A DNA stretch of 64,000 nt from an uncultured Rikenellaceae bacterium (GCA_944326815.1 CALVFI010000010.1:248001-312000), one strand, 5' to 3'. Positions 53,878-62,189 are shown, counted from the first letter of the stretch. Numbers and translations: made by a program. Notes: a model not told the origin generated them from the letters alone.

Positions 53878-55065
53878 TTACACCTTCAAAAATACCTTTT
53901 TCCGGTATAGGAACCACAGTGCAAACCAACTGACAAGCAGATAGGCCAACGAGGAGAAGAGAGGCTCAACGCACTCCGGAAGCAGGCTAGCTATGCCATT
54001 GCCGAGATAGCGTGCCGTGTACCCGAAATTAATGACTTGCTGCCCGATATAGATCGTAATCGAGTTCATACCGACAACGGTGAAAAAGAAGGTCCAGCGT
54101 TTCCATCCCCTCACGTCGATCACATAATAGAACAAGGCAAAAAGCAGAAAAGAGAGCCCTCCGACAAAACAAACGAATGAACTGCTCCACAAATTCTTGT
54201 TGATCGGGAAGAGCAGATTCCACAAGATCCCGACGATGACCAACCCGACTCCAATCACCGCCAGACGAAGCGCCGTACGTGTACCTCCTGCGACATGCGG
54301 ATCGGCCGCCGTTGGAGCAGCTTCTGCGGCAGCCGCATCATTCGTCACAGTGGATACCGCTACGGCCGCCTCACGATCTTTTTTCACCAACTCGCCGGCC
54401 ATCATACCCAGCATAGCCGTTGCTATGGCGGGAATCGTCGAGAGGATACCCTCCGGGTCGAAAACACCCAGATACAGATGTCCGGGGAGCAGCATCCGAT
54501 CCACATATCCCACGATATTTCCCTCAAGGCTGTAGGGATCGGCTCCGGGCGAATCGGGAGCCGGGCTCAAGGCCAGCAGCGCCCAGTATCCCAACAGGAT
54601 AACAGCGGCAATCACCAATCGTCCCCGCAACCGTACATTCATAAAAATTACAGCCGCAATGGCCCAGGCAATACCGATGCGGGCCAACACATTATAATAG
54701 CGGAAATCTTCGAAATGGAATGCCAGGATTCCATTATAGACCAATCCCAAAGCCACCAGAATCAACATACGACGGACTATCCCTCCGTAGATGCGGCCGC
54801 GCGACTCGCCCCGAGCGAGCTTGCTTCCGTAAGAAAACGGAAATGAAATGCCCGCAATAAAGAGAAAGAGCGGAAAGATAATATCGAACCAGGCAAATCC
54901 ATTCCATGCCACATGGTCCATCTGCGTGGCGAGCATCTCGGTAAACCCGCAGGGGAACAATACCGCCAGCGAAGCGATGACTCCACCGCCCCCCATAATA
55001 AAAAACATGTCAAAGCCTCGCAATGCATCGAGCGACAGCAATCGTTTGTTTTTAGTCTCATTCAT
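53878..55065 (-). CDS. HGSNAT-like (DUF5009-type) membrane acyltransferase
   Basis: 395 residues, about ten to eleven membrane segments. The N-terminus RLLSLDALRGFDMFFIMGGG and WFDIIFPLFLFIAGISFPFSYG are typical of the family related to the lysosomal heparan-alpha-glucosaminide N-acetyltransferase (NagX/DUF5009), which acetylates amino sugars across membranes. GRIYGGIVRRMLILVALGLVYNG and GMNSITIYIGQQVINFGYTARYL are further shared parts. A hydrophilic Ala-rich loop lies near residues 235-265. It is 22 bp downstream of the RecD-like gene and likely shares its transcript. Donor and acceptor are not readable. Confidence 0.82.
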   Translation of the reverse strand: MNETKNKRLLSLDALRGFDMFFIMGGGGVIASLAVLFPCGFTEMLATQMDHVAWNGFAWFDIIFPLFLFIAGISFPFSYGSKLARGESRGRIYGGIVRRMLILVALGLVYNGILAFHFEDFRYYNVLARIGIAWAIAAVIFMNVRLRGRLVIAAVILLGYWALLALSPAPDSPGADPYSLEGNIVGYVDRMLLPGHLYLGVFDPEGILSTIPAIATAMLGMMAGELVKKDREAAVAVSTVTNDAAAAEAAPTAADPHVAGGTRTALRLAVIGVGLVIVGILWNLLFPINKNLWSSSFVCFVGGLSFLLFALFYYVIDVRGWKRWTFFFTVVGMNSITIYIGQQVINFGYTARYLGNGIASLLPECVEPLFSSLAYLLVSWFALWFLYRKKVFLKV

Positions 55066-55087
55066 AACAGTTCAGTTTTTATTCAGG

Positions 55088-56533
55088 TTATAGTTCATTG
55101 TCAGCCTCCTGTCCGGAGTCAGGCTCCCGGAAGAAACGTTCGTCGAAATTGACGAAATAGAGTCGTTGCGTAGCACGGGTAAGCGCCGTATAGAGCCAGC
55201 GCATCAGGTCGCGGCTCATCTGCTCCTCGCCGAAAAGCATCCGGTCGACGAACACGGCGCTCCACTGCCCTCCCTGAGCCTTGTGGCAGGTGACGGCATA
55301 GGCAAATTTCACCTGCATGGCATTGAAATGGGGATTCTCCCGCACCTCCTTATAACGCTTGGCCTTGCTTTTGATGTCGGCGTAATCTTCGGCAACGGCA
55401 AAAAAGAGTTGCGTGCTCTGTTCCCGGGTCAGCGAGGGAGCATCCGACGCAATCGTATCGAGCAGTATCTTGCACTCCAGTTCGGTATCGTCGTAATCGG
55501 GAAAGGCCAAACGCGCCTCCGCAAACCGGAAACCGTAAAGCTCCTCGGAGCGACGCAACCGCACGAGCCGCGCAATGTCGCCATTGGCCACAAACTCCAT
55601 CCGACGATCCTCCTCCTGCGGCGCATAGTAATAATTATTCTTGACCACCATGAGCATATCGCCCGACTCGACCTCCTCTTCGGCACACAGCACGTTGCGG
55701 CGGATTCCCTCGTTAAAACGGTTGGCACGTTTGTTCGATCGGGTGATAACAATCGTCTCGTCGCGACCGTATTTATTATAACAGGTTTCGATCTCCTCCA
55801 GAAACTCGCTGCCATCTATCGCCCGCACATCCGGGAATCCCAACTCAAAACGAGGCGGTTCATAAATTCCCCGTTCCAGCATACAGCGCACCAGAGTGGC
55901 ATTGAAAAGTATGCCGGAATCTGCATCCTGCCGCACCACCTCATCCAACGACACGTAGTCCACCGGGCCATAGGCAGCCATCGTATCCGGATCGAGCGCC
56001 GGACTGCGATCATACCCCACCGGCGGCAACTGCGCATCGTCGCCTACAATCATCAGACGGCAATCCTTGCCGCTGCGGACATACCTCACCAGGTCATCCA
56101 ACAGATTCCCCGAACCAAAAGCCTCTCCGGAGTTGTTCGACACCATAGAACCCTCATCCACAATGAAACAGGCCCCTTTCTCACGATTATAGTCCAGCGC
56201 AAAGGAAGCCTCCACCTCTCCAAGACTCTTCTGCCGATAGATCTTCTTATGAATCGTATAGGAACGTTCCCCCGTATACAGCCCCATGACCTTAGCGGCA
56301 CGCCCCGTCGGCGCCATCAACACAGGTTTAATTTTCAAATCTTTAAGCACCGAAGCAAAAGCAGCTATCAAGGTCGTTTTACCTGTCCCCGCATATCCGT
56401 TCAAGATAAAAATCCGACTGTTATCGGAGTCGCTGAGCCACGCCGATAACTTTTCTATGATTTTTTTTTGGCCAAAAGTTGGTTCAAAAACAAATTTGCT
56501 GTAAATTTGAGACGCAATATATTCGGATAGCAT
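55088..56533 (-). CDS. RecD-like (superfamily 1B) DNA helicase
   Basis: 481 residues. Walker A GYAGTGKTT is at residues 46-54, motif Ia APTGRAAKVM, Walker B VDEGSMVSN (DEGS in place of the usual DExS), VVDDAQLPPVG-like IVGDDAQLPPVGYD as motif III, then motif IV/V ITRSNKRANRFNEGIR and the late AYAVTCHKAQGGQWSAVFVDRM and RWLYTALTRATQRLYFV as V and VI. It lacks an N-terminal RecB-binding domain, so this is the stand-alone RecD2/Dda-like type. The Met at 56533 is the preferred start; one at 56569 adds 12 residues. Confidence 0.9.
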   Translation of the reverse strand: MLSEYIASQIYSKFVFEPTFGQKKIIEKLSAWLSDSDNSRIFILNGYAGTGKTTLIAAFASVLKDLKIKPVLMAPTGRAAKVMGLYTGERSYTIHKKIYRQKSLGEVEASFALDYNREKGACFIVDEGSMVSNNSGEAFGSGNLLDDLVRYVRSGKDCRLMIVGDDAQLPPVGYDRSPALDPDTMAAYGPVDYVSLDEVVRQDADSGILFNATLVRCMLERGIYEPPRFELGFPDVRAIDGSEFLEEIETCYNKYGRDETIVITRSNKRANRFNEGIRRNVLCAEEEVESGDMLMVVKNNYYYAPQEEDRRMEFVANGDIARLVRLRRSEELYGFRFAEARLAFPDYDDTELECKILLDTIASDAPSLTREQSTQLFFAVAEDYADIKSKAKRYKEVRENPHFNAMQVKFAYAVTCHKAQGGQWSAVFVDRMLFGEEQMSRDLMRWLYTALTRATQRLYFVNFDERFFREPDSGQEADNEL

Positions 56534-56602
56534 ACGATAACAAAAATTTGCAGCGGATATATCCGGCACTAAATTCGTTACAAACTTAACTTAAAAATAG
56601 AA

Positions 56603-57214
56603 ATGAAAAAAGTACTTCAAATTGTTCTTGCCATCGTGATCATCGGATTGGCGTACGTTGTCTTCGACCAGATCATGAGCCCGCTGCGTTTCGAGAAAGA
56701 GATGACCCTGCGTGAAAATGCCGTCATCCAGCGCATCAAAGACATCCGTACCGCCGAACGCGCATATAAACAAAAATATCAGAACTACACCAGTAGCTTC
56801 GATTCATTGATCAACTTTGTCCTCACCGACTCGCTTGAGTTCGAGAAGACCACAGGCTCAAAAGACGACTCGGTAGCCGTGGCCAGAGGTCTGGTAAAAA
56901 CCGAAAAATTCAAGGTAGCTGTAATCGACACCATATTCGGCCGTAAGATGACGCCGGAGATGGTAAAACAGTTCCCCATCATTCCTAACTCGGGGAACCA
57001 GCAATTCATCCTCAATGCAGGAACGTTTACGACCGAGTCGGGTGTGGTTGTGCCCGTATTCGAGTGCAAAGCTCCTTACAAACTCTTCCTTGCCGACCTC
57101 AACGAACAGGAACTCATCAACCTTATCGACACTCGCAAGGTACTGGAAAAATACCCCGGCATTAAAGTAGGGGCCATGGATCAGGCTACGAACGATGCAG
57201 GAAACTGGGAGTAA
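56603..57214 (+). CDS. Membrane-anchored hypothetical protein upstream of DUF3822-rsmD
   Basis: 203 residues that I cannot assign to a named family. An N-terminal membrane helix (about 4-22) is followed by a polar helix (RFEKEMTLRENAVIQRIKDIRTAERAYKQKYQNYTSSFDSL), reminiscent of type IV pseudopilin N-terminal helices but without a prepilin cleavage site. The C-terminal part is mixed alpha/beta (FECKAPYKLFLADLNEQELINLID). The gene overlaps the following DUF3822 gene by 20 bp, so translational coupling is likely. DUF3822 has an actin-like PilM-type look, so a shared envelope function is possible, but this is inference. Confidence 0.7.
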   Translation: MKKVLQIVLAIVIIGLAYVVFDQIMSPLRFEKEMTLRENAVIQRIKDIRTAERAYKQKYQNYTSSFDSLINFVLTDSLEFEKTTGSKDDSVAVARGLVKTEKFKVAVIDTIFGRKMTPEMVKQFPIIPNSGNQQFILNAGTFTTESGVVVPVFECKAPYKLFLADLNEQELINLIDTRKVLEKYPGIKVGAMDQATNDAGNWE

Positions 57215-57962
57215 TATACGCAAAAGCGAAAAGATACTGTCCATTCGGCTATCGCCGAATGGACTTTCTTTTTGGCTGACCGATACGGCCGTCATACCGG
57301 AGAATAATCTCAATGAATTGAGCATAACCTCTCCGGCCAATGGCCGAGTCACCATCCGAAAGTTCAGTGCAGACCGAAGCATGGAGGAGAGTGTGGCCAT
57401 CGAAATGAATCACTGCATGGGAGCCGCAGGCGCCGTCCACTATCGACCTATTCTATATCTGGACACGGAAAAAAGCGTTTTGGTCCCTGCCGAACTGTTC
57501 CAAAAAAAGAGTGCGGCAAACTACCTGGCGCTGCACAACATCCCGTGCCGAGAGGAGGAGACAGTCATTCTGTCGCCCGTGGTACGGGAAACCGTAGCCA
57601 TCATGGTCTGCAACAAGGCAGTCTTCGACCAGATCGTCTCCCGTACGGGCGAAGGGCTCACCGTCTTGTCACCCTTCCAGTACAATCTGATTCGCACAGG
57701 TACAACTGCAGTACAAGGAAAGCCATACCTACGACTGTATCTCTGCCCGGGCCGCATCTATATAACAGCTTTCGATGCCACGGGAGAACAACGCTACAAC
57801 GACGTATTGCCCATCTCGTCTGTGGCCGATGTCATATATTATCTCCACAGGCTCGGCAAAACCCTACCGATCGCAGACTCACACCTATATATAAAGGGAG
57901 TCAACGCAGCCGAAACGTTCGTGACGCTGCGACGATACTATAAATCCTGCCAATGCGAATAA
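57195..57962 (+). CDS. DUF3822 family protein
   Basis: 255 residues, no signal peptide. SIRLSPNGLSFWLTD at the start and RLYLCPGRIYITAFDATGEQRYNDVLPI later suggest the two-lobed actin-like ATPase fold that is often predicted for DUF3822, but the phosphate loops are not clear. The start overlaps the preceding gene by 20 bp, the end overlaps rsmD by 10 bp. This conserved tie to rsmD is the main known fact about the family. Function unknown. Confidence 0.8.
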   Translation: MQETGSNIRKSEKILSIRLSPNGLSFWLTDTAVIPENNLNELSITSPANGRVTIRKFSADRSMEESVAIEMNHCMGAAGAVHYRPILYLDTEKSVLVPAELFQKKSAANYLALHNIPCREEETVILSPVVRETVAIMVCNKAVFDQIVSRTGEGLTVLSPFQYNLIRTGTTAVQGKPYLRLYLCPGRIYITAFDATGEQRYNDVLPISSVADVIYYLHRLGKTLPIADSHLYIKGVNAAETFVTLRRYYKSCQCE

Positions 57963-58492
57963 TCAGCGGCATACACAAGGGGCGTGTGATCACTCCACCG
58001 AAAAACCTGCGGGCACGTCCGACGACGGATTTCGCCAAGGAGAATCTGTTCAACGTACTCGGCAACCTGCTCGACTTCGAGGGGCTCGACGTACTCGATC
58101 TATTCGCCGGGACAGGCTCCATCAGCTATGAATTCGCCTCGCGCGGAGCCGCGAGTGTAACATCAGTAGAAATCAACGCCGTACACTATAACTTCATTCG
58201 CTCGACTGCAGAAAAATTCGGATTCGGCAGGGTTATCCATCCGGTCAAGGCCAATGCGTTTCTCTATCTGAAAAGTTGCTCCAAGAGTTTTGACCTGGTC
58301 TTCTCCGATGCCCCCTACGATTTGGAGCACTCAGAGGAGATCGTAAATCTGGTGATGGAATCCTCCGTATTGAAAGAAAATGGCCTGCTGGTATTCGAAC
58401 ACTCGAAAGACAAAAATTTTAACGAGCACAGAAACTTCATGCAATTAAGGAGTTACGGAAGCGTACATTTTTCTATCTTTAAAAAAAGTTGA
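57953..58492 (+). CDS. rsmD: 16S rRNA (guanine966-N2)-methyltransferase
   Basis: Methylates G966 in 16S rRNA with SAM. 179 residues: MRIISGIHKGRVITPPKNLRARPTTDFAKENLFN, the SAM motif I VLDLFAGTGSISYEFASRGA, ITSVEINAVHYNFI (acidic end of strand 2), and the catalytic DAPY in FSDAPYDLEH. It is the last gene of a three-gene overlapping cluster and is followed by tRNA-Asp. Confidence 0.94.
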   Translation: MRIISGIHKGRVITPPKNLRARPTTDFAKENLFNVLGNLLDFEGLDVLDLFAGTGSISYEFASRGAASVTSVEINAVHYNFIRSTAEKFGFGRVIHPVKANAFLYLKSCSKSFDLVFSDAPYDLEHSEEIVNLVMESSVLKENGLLVFEHSKDKNFNEHRNFMQLRSYGSVHFSIFKKS

Positions 58493-58520
58493 TTTGTTTT
58501 GCAGATTATTAAATTTGTAT

Positions 58521-58528
58521 TACATTTG
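58521..58528 (+). promoter_or_regulatory. -7 promoter element of tRNA-Asp
   Basis: TACATTTG, 42 bp before the tRNA 5' end. Confidence 0.55.
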
Positions 58529-58569
58529 CAACGCAAAACGGCACGAAAGTGTTGAAGTTCTGAAAAAAC

Positions 58570-58646
58570 GGTGTGGTAGTTCAGCTGGTTAGAATACCTG
58601 CCTGTCACGCAGGGGGTCGCGGGTTCGAGTCCCGTCCATACCGCCA
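58570..58646 (+). tRNA. tRNA-Asp (anticodon GTC)
   Basis: 77 nt with encoded CCA. Acceptor stem GGTGTGG with CCATACC, anticodon stem-loop CTGCCTGTCACGCAG with GTC, T arm GCGGGTTCGAGTCCCGT, discriminator G. Followed immediately by a terminator, and then by a phage-like lysis cassette, so its 3' end is a possible integration site. Confidence 0.97.
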
Positions 58647-58685
58647 AAGAGGTTCAAGAGTTTATTCTTGAACCTCTTTTTTATT
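58646..58685 (+). terminator. Terminator of tRNA-Asp
   Basis: Perfect 14-bp arms (58646-58659 and 58666-58679) followed by a T run. Confidence 0.88.
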
Positions 58686-58808
58686 ATGGCTTGACGCTCG
58701 CATTCTACACAAGGCTCACCCCATCATGCGATTCCGATTTTGTAGAACCTTTTCGAAGCATTTGCATTGTATTTTGCAACGCAAACCACTAAAAAACAGA
58801 AAAGTAAA

Positions 58809-59051
58809 ATGAGAAAACAAATCGATTTCGCCCCCTACCAATGGGCTGAAGTAAAAGAAATTATGGAAGACGGAAGTGTATTGTGCAACCTACAGGGAGA
58901 AGCAAAAACGGAAAGAGAACCTCTCCAACAGTATACCGATACGGATATCCTCTTCCCACCCAATTCCTCTATTCTCTCTCTATCGACCGAAGAAAAAGAA
59001 CTAATAAAAGCCGAAGCAGAAACTACCCAGGGAGACATCGAACTCCTATAA
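58809..59051 (+). CDS. Small hypothetical protein at the head of the lysis cassette
   Basis: 80 residues, acidic, no signal peptide or membrane segment. It starts MRKQIDFAPYQWAEVKEI and ends TTQGDIELL; I know no family. An in-frame Met at 58767 would add 14 residues. It lies 15 bp before the holin gene and is read in the same direction, so it is counted as part of the cassette. Role unknown. Confidence 0.6.
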   Translation: MRKQIDFAPYQWAEVKEIMEDGSVLCNLQGEAKTEREPLQQYTDTDILFPPNSSILSLSTEEKELIKAEAETTQGDIELL

Positions 59052-59066
59052 AACACAAGAGAGAGA

Positions 59067-59546
59067 ATGATCGAACTGATTCTTGCGGGTGATTACGCCC
59101 GCTTATTGCTTTACGCCTATATCGTATTGGGGCTGTGGGTGATGACGGCCGTGGCGGTCTGCGTGGATCTTTGGGCAGGAACCGACAGTGCCCGGGCCCG
59201 AGGCGAAAAAATCCTTTCAGGAGGCCTGCGCCGCACTTTCGCAAAATTGGGCGATTACTGGCGCGTGGAGGTGATGGCATTATTGATCGATCTGATCGGA
59301 AGCCTGATCCCCTGGTACAACCTACCGTTCGCTTCGATGCTGATGACCGCCGGAGTCATCCTCATTGAAGGACGCAGCGTCTGGGAAAACGAACGTGCCA
59401 AACGAAGCAACATAGCTCAACTGCCCGACGCATTACGCGCCATCATCCACTGTACCAACATACAGGAAGCGGAAGAATTACTGGAAAAATTACAAGAGGA
59501 GATCAGGCAAACCAACATTCCACCCAACCCTACAAATCATGGCTAA
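59067..59546 (+). CDS. Phage-type holin family protein
   Basis: 159 residues with three to four hydrophobic stretches (LLLYAYIVLGLWVMTAVAVCVDLWAG, VMALLIDLIGSLIPW, FASMLMTAGVILIEG) and a charged C-terminal tail (EAEELLEKLQEEIRQTNIPP). This follows the pattern of Bacteroidetes phage holin family proteins that open the inner membrane for an endolysin. The C-terminus overlaps the muramidase gene by 8 bp. Position just before a GH108 muramidase supports the assignment. Confidence 0.8.
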   Translation: MIELILAGDYARLLLYAYIVLGLWVMTAVAVCVDLWAGTDSARARGEKILSGGLRRTFAKLGDYWRVEVMALLIDLIGSLIPWYNLPFASMLMTAGVILIEGRSVWENERAKRSNIAQLPDALRAIIHCTNIQEAEELLEKLQEEIRQTNIPPNPTNHG

Positions 59547-60045
59547 AGCAGCGTTACTGGTACCTTTTATCCTACGTTGGGAGGGAGGCTACGTAAACGA
59601 TCCCGACGACCGGGGCGGAGCGACAAACCGGGGTGTGACTCTGGCCACCTTCCGACACTTCTACGGCTCCGATGCTACCGTAGAGCAGCTCCGCACCCTC
59701 ACCGACGCGCAATGGTTCCACATCTTCAAGACCGGCTACTGGGACCGCTGGCAGGCTGATCAAATCGCCAGTCAGAGCATCGCCAATCTCCTCGTGGATT
59801 GGGTATGGGCCTCCGGGGTACACGGCATCGTACAACCTCAAAAAATCCTCGACGTAGAGTCGGATGGAGTGGTAGGTCCCAAGACGCTGGAGGCACTGCA
59901 CGCTCGTCAGGCCGAAGAGCTGTTCTATCAGTTGCGTGCCGCACGTTTGGCATTCGTCGAGGAAATCGTCCGACGCACACCCTCTCAGAAAAAGTTCCTG
60001 CGAGGATGGCAAAACCGTATCAACGCTCTCCAATTCGAAGAATAA
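59539..60045 (+). CDS. GH108 N-acetylmuramidase (endolysin-like)
   Basis: Predicted to cleave the glycan strand of peptidoglycan. 168 residues. The catalytic Glu lies in LRWEGGYVNDPDDRGGATNRGVT, the GH108 signature. TGYWDRWQADQIASQSIANLLVDWVWASG completes the catalytic domain, and DGVVGPKTLEAL is a peptidoglycan-binding type 3 segment of the C-terminus, which ends RGWQNRINAL. No signal peptide, so export depends on a holin, whose gene overlaps by 8 bp. It is of normal length and has its catalytic residue, so it is probably active. Confidence 0.92.
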   Translation: MAKAALLVPFILRWEGGYVNDPDDRGGATNRGVTLATFRHFYGSDATVEQLRTLTDAQWFHIFKTGYWDRWQADQIASQSIANLLVDWVWASGVHGIVQPQKILDVESDGVVGPKTLEALHARQAEELFYQLRAARLAFVEEIVRRTPSQKKFLRGWQNRINALQFEE

Positions 60046-60105
60046 TACATTAGAATCGCCCCGCACCGACTTGGTGGCCAACCGGAAAAATCAAAACGCA
60101 GAACA

Positions 60106-60603
60106 ATGAAACGGAGGATTATCATCCTTTTACTGCTATCTCTTTCAATAGCGGGATGTGGTACCGTAAAAAAGACTGAAGCATCGGAAAAAGAACACAC
60201 CGAGGCAAAACAGACCGAAAAGTGGCAAAAAGATAGCACCACCACACATATCCAAATACAAAATCATATCACTGCCGGGCAAGAAAACTATCTCCGACAA
60301 ACCGAAATCCGATTCGACCCGACACAAAAGGACAGTATGGGACATCCGGCTATCATCGGCATCACCATAACGGAAACAGAGCAAAAAAACAGCAGATGTG
60401 ACCATTCGATTACCCGTAGCGTAGTACAGGAGAGTCAGAGTGCCATCCAGACAGAAGAGTCATTCGCCATGGAACAGGACCATACGATTGCCTCACAGGA
60501 AAGGACACATTCTCCTGTCCATAAATGGCTATTTATCATCGGGATAGGCATACTCGCCGTTATAACAGGTTATCTACTGCGGCGAATAGGCATCCGACGA
60601 TAA
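60106..60603 (+). CDS. Lipoprotein with C-terminal membrane segment, spanin-like
   Basis: 165 residues. An N-terminal lipoprotein signal (LLLSLSIAGC, Cys 18) is followed by a hydrophilic, Gln/Glu/Thr-rich region (about 20-135). A C-terminal membrane helix (WLFIIGIGILAVITGYLL) and a basic end (RRIGIRR) close it. A lipid anchor at one end and a membrane helix at the other is the layout of unimolecular spanins, which join outer and inner membrane in phage lysis. Its place after holin and endolysin supports this. No sequence family is recognised, so the call rests on architecture and context. Confidence 0.65.
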   Translation: MKRRIIILLLLSLSIAGCGTVKKTEASEKEHTEAKQTEKWQKDSTTTHIQIQNHITAGQENYLRQTEIRFDPTQKDSMGHPAIIGITITETEQKNSRCDHSITRSVVQESQSAIQTEESFAMEQDHTIASQERTHSPVHKWLFIIGIGILAVITGYLLRRIGIRR

Positions 60604-60695
60604 AACTCTCGAAAAAAGAGTCCCTTAAAACAATATTTGGCCATCAGCAGGTATTTCCGGAGGATTTCCAAAACAGCCGAAGCAAACCCTCTTTC

Positions 60696-60731
60696 ACCGA
60701 CCTCGGTATAAAAATACCGAGGTCGGTTTTT
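60696..60731 (+). terminator. Terminator of the lysis cassette
   Basis: Perfect 14-bp arms (60696-60709 and 60714-60727) with an AAAA loop and a T run. It separates the cassette from the polysaccharide operon. Confidence 0.9.
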
Positions 60732-60848
60732 GTTATTATACAATCCAAAACGAATAATGACAATAACGCCCACAAGCCCCCATTCGACATCACCAATAAA
60801 ACCGCTGAATCAGACCGATATCGAATTGGTATTCCGAAATATATTTAC

Positions 60849-60856
60849 TAATTTTG
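60849..60856 (+). promoter_or_regulatory. -7 promoter element of the polysaccharide operon
   Basis: TAATTTTG, fitting TAnnTTTG, about 140 bp before the upxY ATG. It gives a leader of about 130 nt. Confidence 0.5.
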
Positions 60857-60893
60857 TGAACTATTATTTGCAATGCAGGAAATTGCCCTGAAA

Positions 60894-60941
60894 GGCCGGA
60901 GAGATACCGGCCGATTTTTCATGCCTCGGGCCTCATCTCTC
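60894..60941 (+). promoter_or_regulatory. Attenuator-like structure in the upxY leader
   Basis: A hairpin GGCCGG-7 nt-CCGGCC (60894-60912) is followed by GATTTTT, a short terminator form. Its loop and last stem base (GAGAGAT, 60899-60905) are complementary to ATCTCTC at 60935-60941, which offers an alternative pairing that would break the hairpin. The leader also includes a purine-rich AAGGAGGGG. UpxY proteins act on their own operon's leader, so this is a plausible target. Folding is judged by eye only. Confidence 0.45.
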
Positions 60942-60995
60942 AAGGAGGGGCACGTAGGAATGATTTATCCAATAGAGGGGCCGCAGAATAGACAA

Positions 60996-61514
60996 ATGAC
61001 TGATAATAAGAGATATTGGATATCAGCTCGTACTCGTTTCAACCAGGAACGCACCTTGCAGAAGTTACTGGACGAAAAAGGGTATGAATCCTTCATTCCC
61101 ATGCGTCGGACCATCGTTAAATCTTCCGAGCAAGTTCGGGAGGTAGAGCAGCCGGTCATTCCCAATCTAATTTTCTTACGGGCCACCTGGGACGAAGCAT
61201 TCGGATTGATGCGCCGATACAGCAGTCGCATGGTGCTCGTACGGGGCAGGGACAAAAAAATCCTGACCATACCCGATGAACAGATGGTGGCATTCATCAA
61301 ACTATGCAATGAAATGGAGAACAAGATAGCTTTTCGTCCCGATTGTTATGCGCCAGGCGACCGAGTTATCATCAAAAGCGGGCCTTTGGCCGGCATCGAA
61401 GGAGTCCTCTCTGTCGACACGGGAAAACCGGAGTTCGTACTCCGACTCGGCGAATTAGGCTCGGTCAGCGTACGGATTCCGAAAAGTAACCTGATAAAAA
61501 TCGCTGAGGCGTAA
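60996..61514 (+). CDS. UpxY family transcription antiterminator (NusG-like)
   Basis: 172 residues. A NusG N-terminal domain (RYWISARTRFNQERTLQKLLDEKGYESFIPMRR, PNLIFLRATWDEAFGLMRRY) is followed by a KOW-type C-terminus (YAPGDRVIIKSGPLAGIEGVLS, then GELGSVSVRIPKSNLIKI). UpxY proteins of Bacteroidales let RNA polymerase read long surface-polysaccharide operons to the end and are encoded first. The gene here indeed precedes rfbCDB. The ATG at 60996 fits the domain; an in-frame Met at 60873 lies in the structured leader. The frequent partner UpxZ is not seen downstream before rfbC. Confidence 0.88.
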   Translation: MTDNKRYWISARTRFNQERTLQKLLDEKGYESFIPMRRTIVKSSEQVREVEQPVIPNLIFLRATWDEAFGLMRRYSSRMVLVRGRDKKILTIPDEQMVAFIKLCNEMENKIAFRPDCYAPGDRVIIKSGPLAGIEGVLSVDTGKPEFVLRLGELGSVSVRIPKSNLIKIAEA

Positions 61515-61613
61515 TCGTCTACCACAACACTCGGCGGCAAAAACCAGCAGGCAATCTATCAGACAGACAAACGGTAATTTTCACAGAACGCAAAACATAA
61601 CAACCCAGATAAG

Positions 61614-62180
61614 ATGAATGTAATACAAACAGCCATTGAAGGTGTTGTCATCCTCGAGCCTAAAATCTTCGGGGACGAACGCGGCTATTTCTTCGAGAGT
61701 TTCAACGAACGGGAGTTCTCAGAGAAGGTGCACCGTACGATTTTCGTACAGGACAACGAATCAAAATCGAAATATGGCGTACTCAGAGGCCTGCATTATC
61801 AACTGCCTCCTTATGCACAAAGCAAACTGGTACGGGTGATCCGGGGTACGGTCATCGATGTGGCGGTGGACATACGACGCGGTTCTCCCACGTTCGGGCA
61901 ACACGTAGCTGTCGAGCTGACCGGCGAGAATCACCGTCAGTTCTTCATTCCGCGGGGCTTTGCCCACGGCTTCGTCGTGCTCAGCGAAGAGGCGTTGTTC
62001 CAGTACAAATGCGACAATCTCTACGCTCCGGACCACGAGGGCGCCATCGCCTACAACGACCCTGCTCTGGGTATCGACTGGCGCATACCCGCCGAGGATA
62101 TCCTTCTGTCGGAAAAAGACCGGCACCATCCTCTCCTGGCAGAGGCCAAACTATTCGACTACAACGACAAACTCTATTAG
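61614..62180 (+). CDS. rfbC: dTDP-4-dehydrorhamnose 3,5-epimerase
   Basis: Third step of dTDP-L-rhamnose synthesis. 188 residues of the cupin fold: EPKIFGDERGYFFESFNEREF, FVQDNESKSKYGVLRGLHYQLPPYAQSKLVRV with the catalytic His in GLHYQ, VDIRRGSPTFGQHVAVEL and IPRGFAHGFVVLSEEALFQYKCDN with the Tyr/Asp partners. It lies 100 bp after upxY and 9 bp before rfbD. Confidence 0.96.
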   Translation: MNVIQTAIEGVVILEPKIFGDERGYFFESFNEREFSEKVHRTIFVQDNESKSKYGVLRGLHYQLPPYAQSKLVRVIRGTVIDVAVDIRRGSPTFGQHVAVELTGENHRQFFIPRGFAHGFVVLSEEALFQYKCDNLYAPDHEGAIAYNDPALGIDWRIPAEDILLSEKDRHHPLLAEAKLFDYNDKLY

Positions 62181-62189
62181 ACAAGCGAT

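Noticed and set aside
51985..53910. 641-codon open frame antisense to mutS
   Set aside because: It is a shadow of the mutS frame; composition is His/Gln/Arg rich with no domain, and the opposite strand encodes a complete MutS with all motifs.
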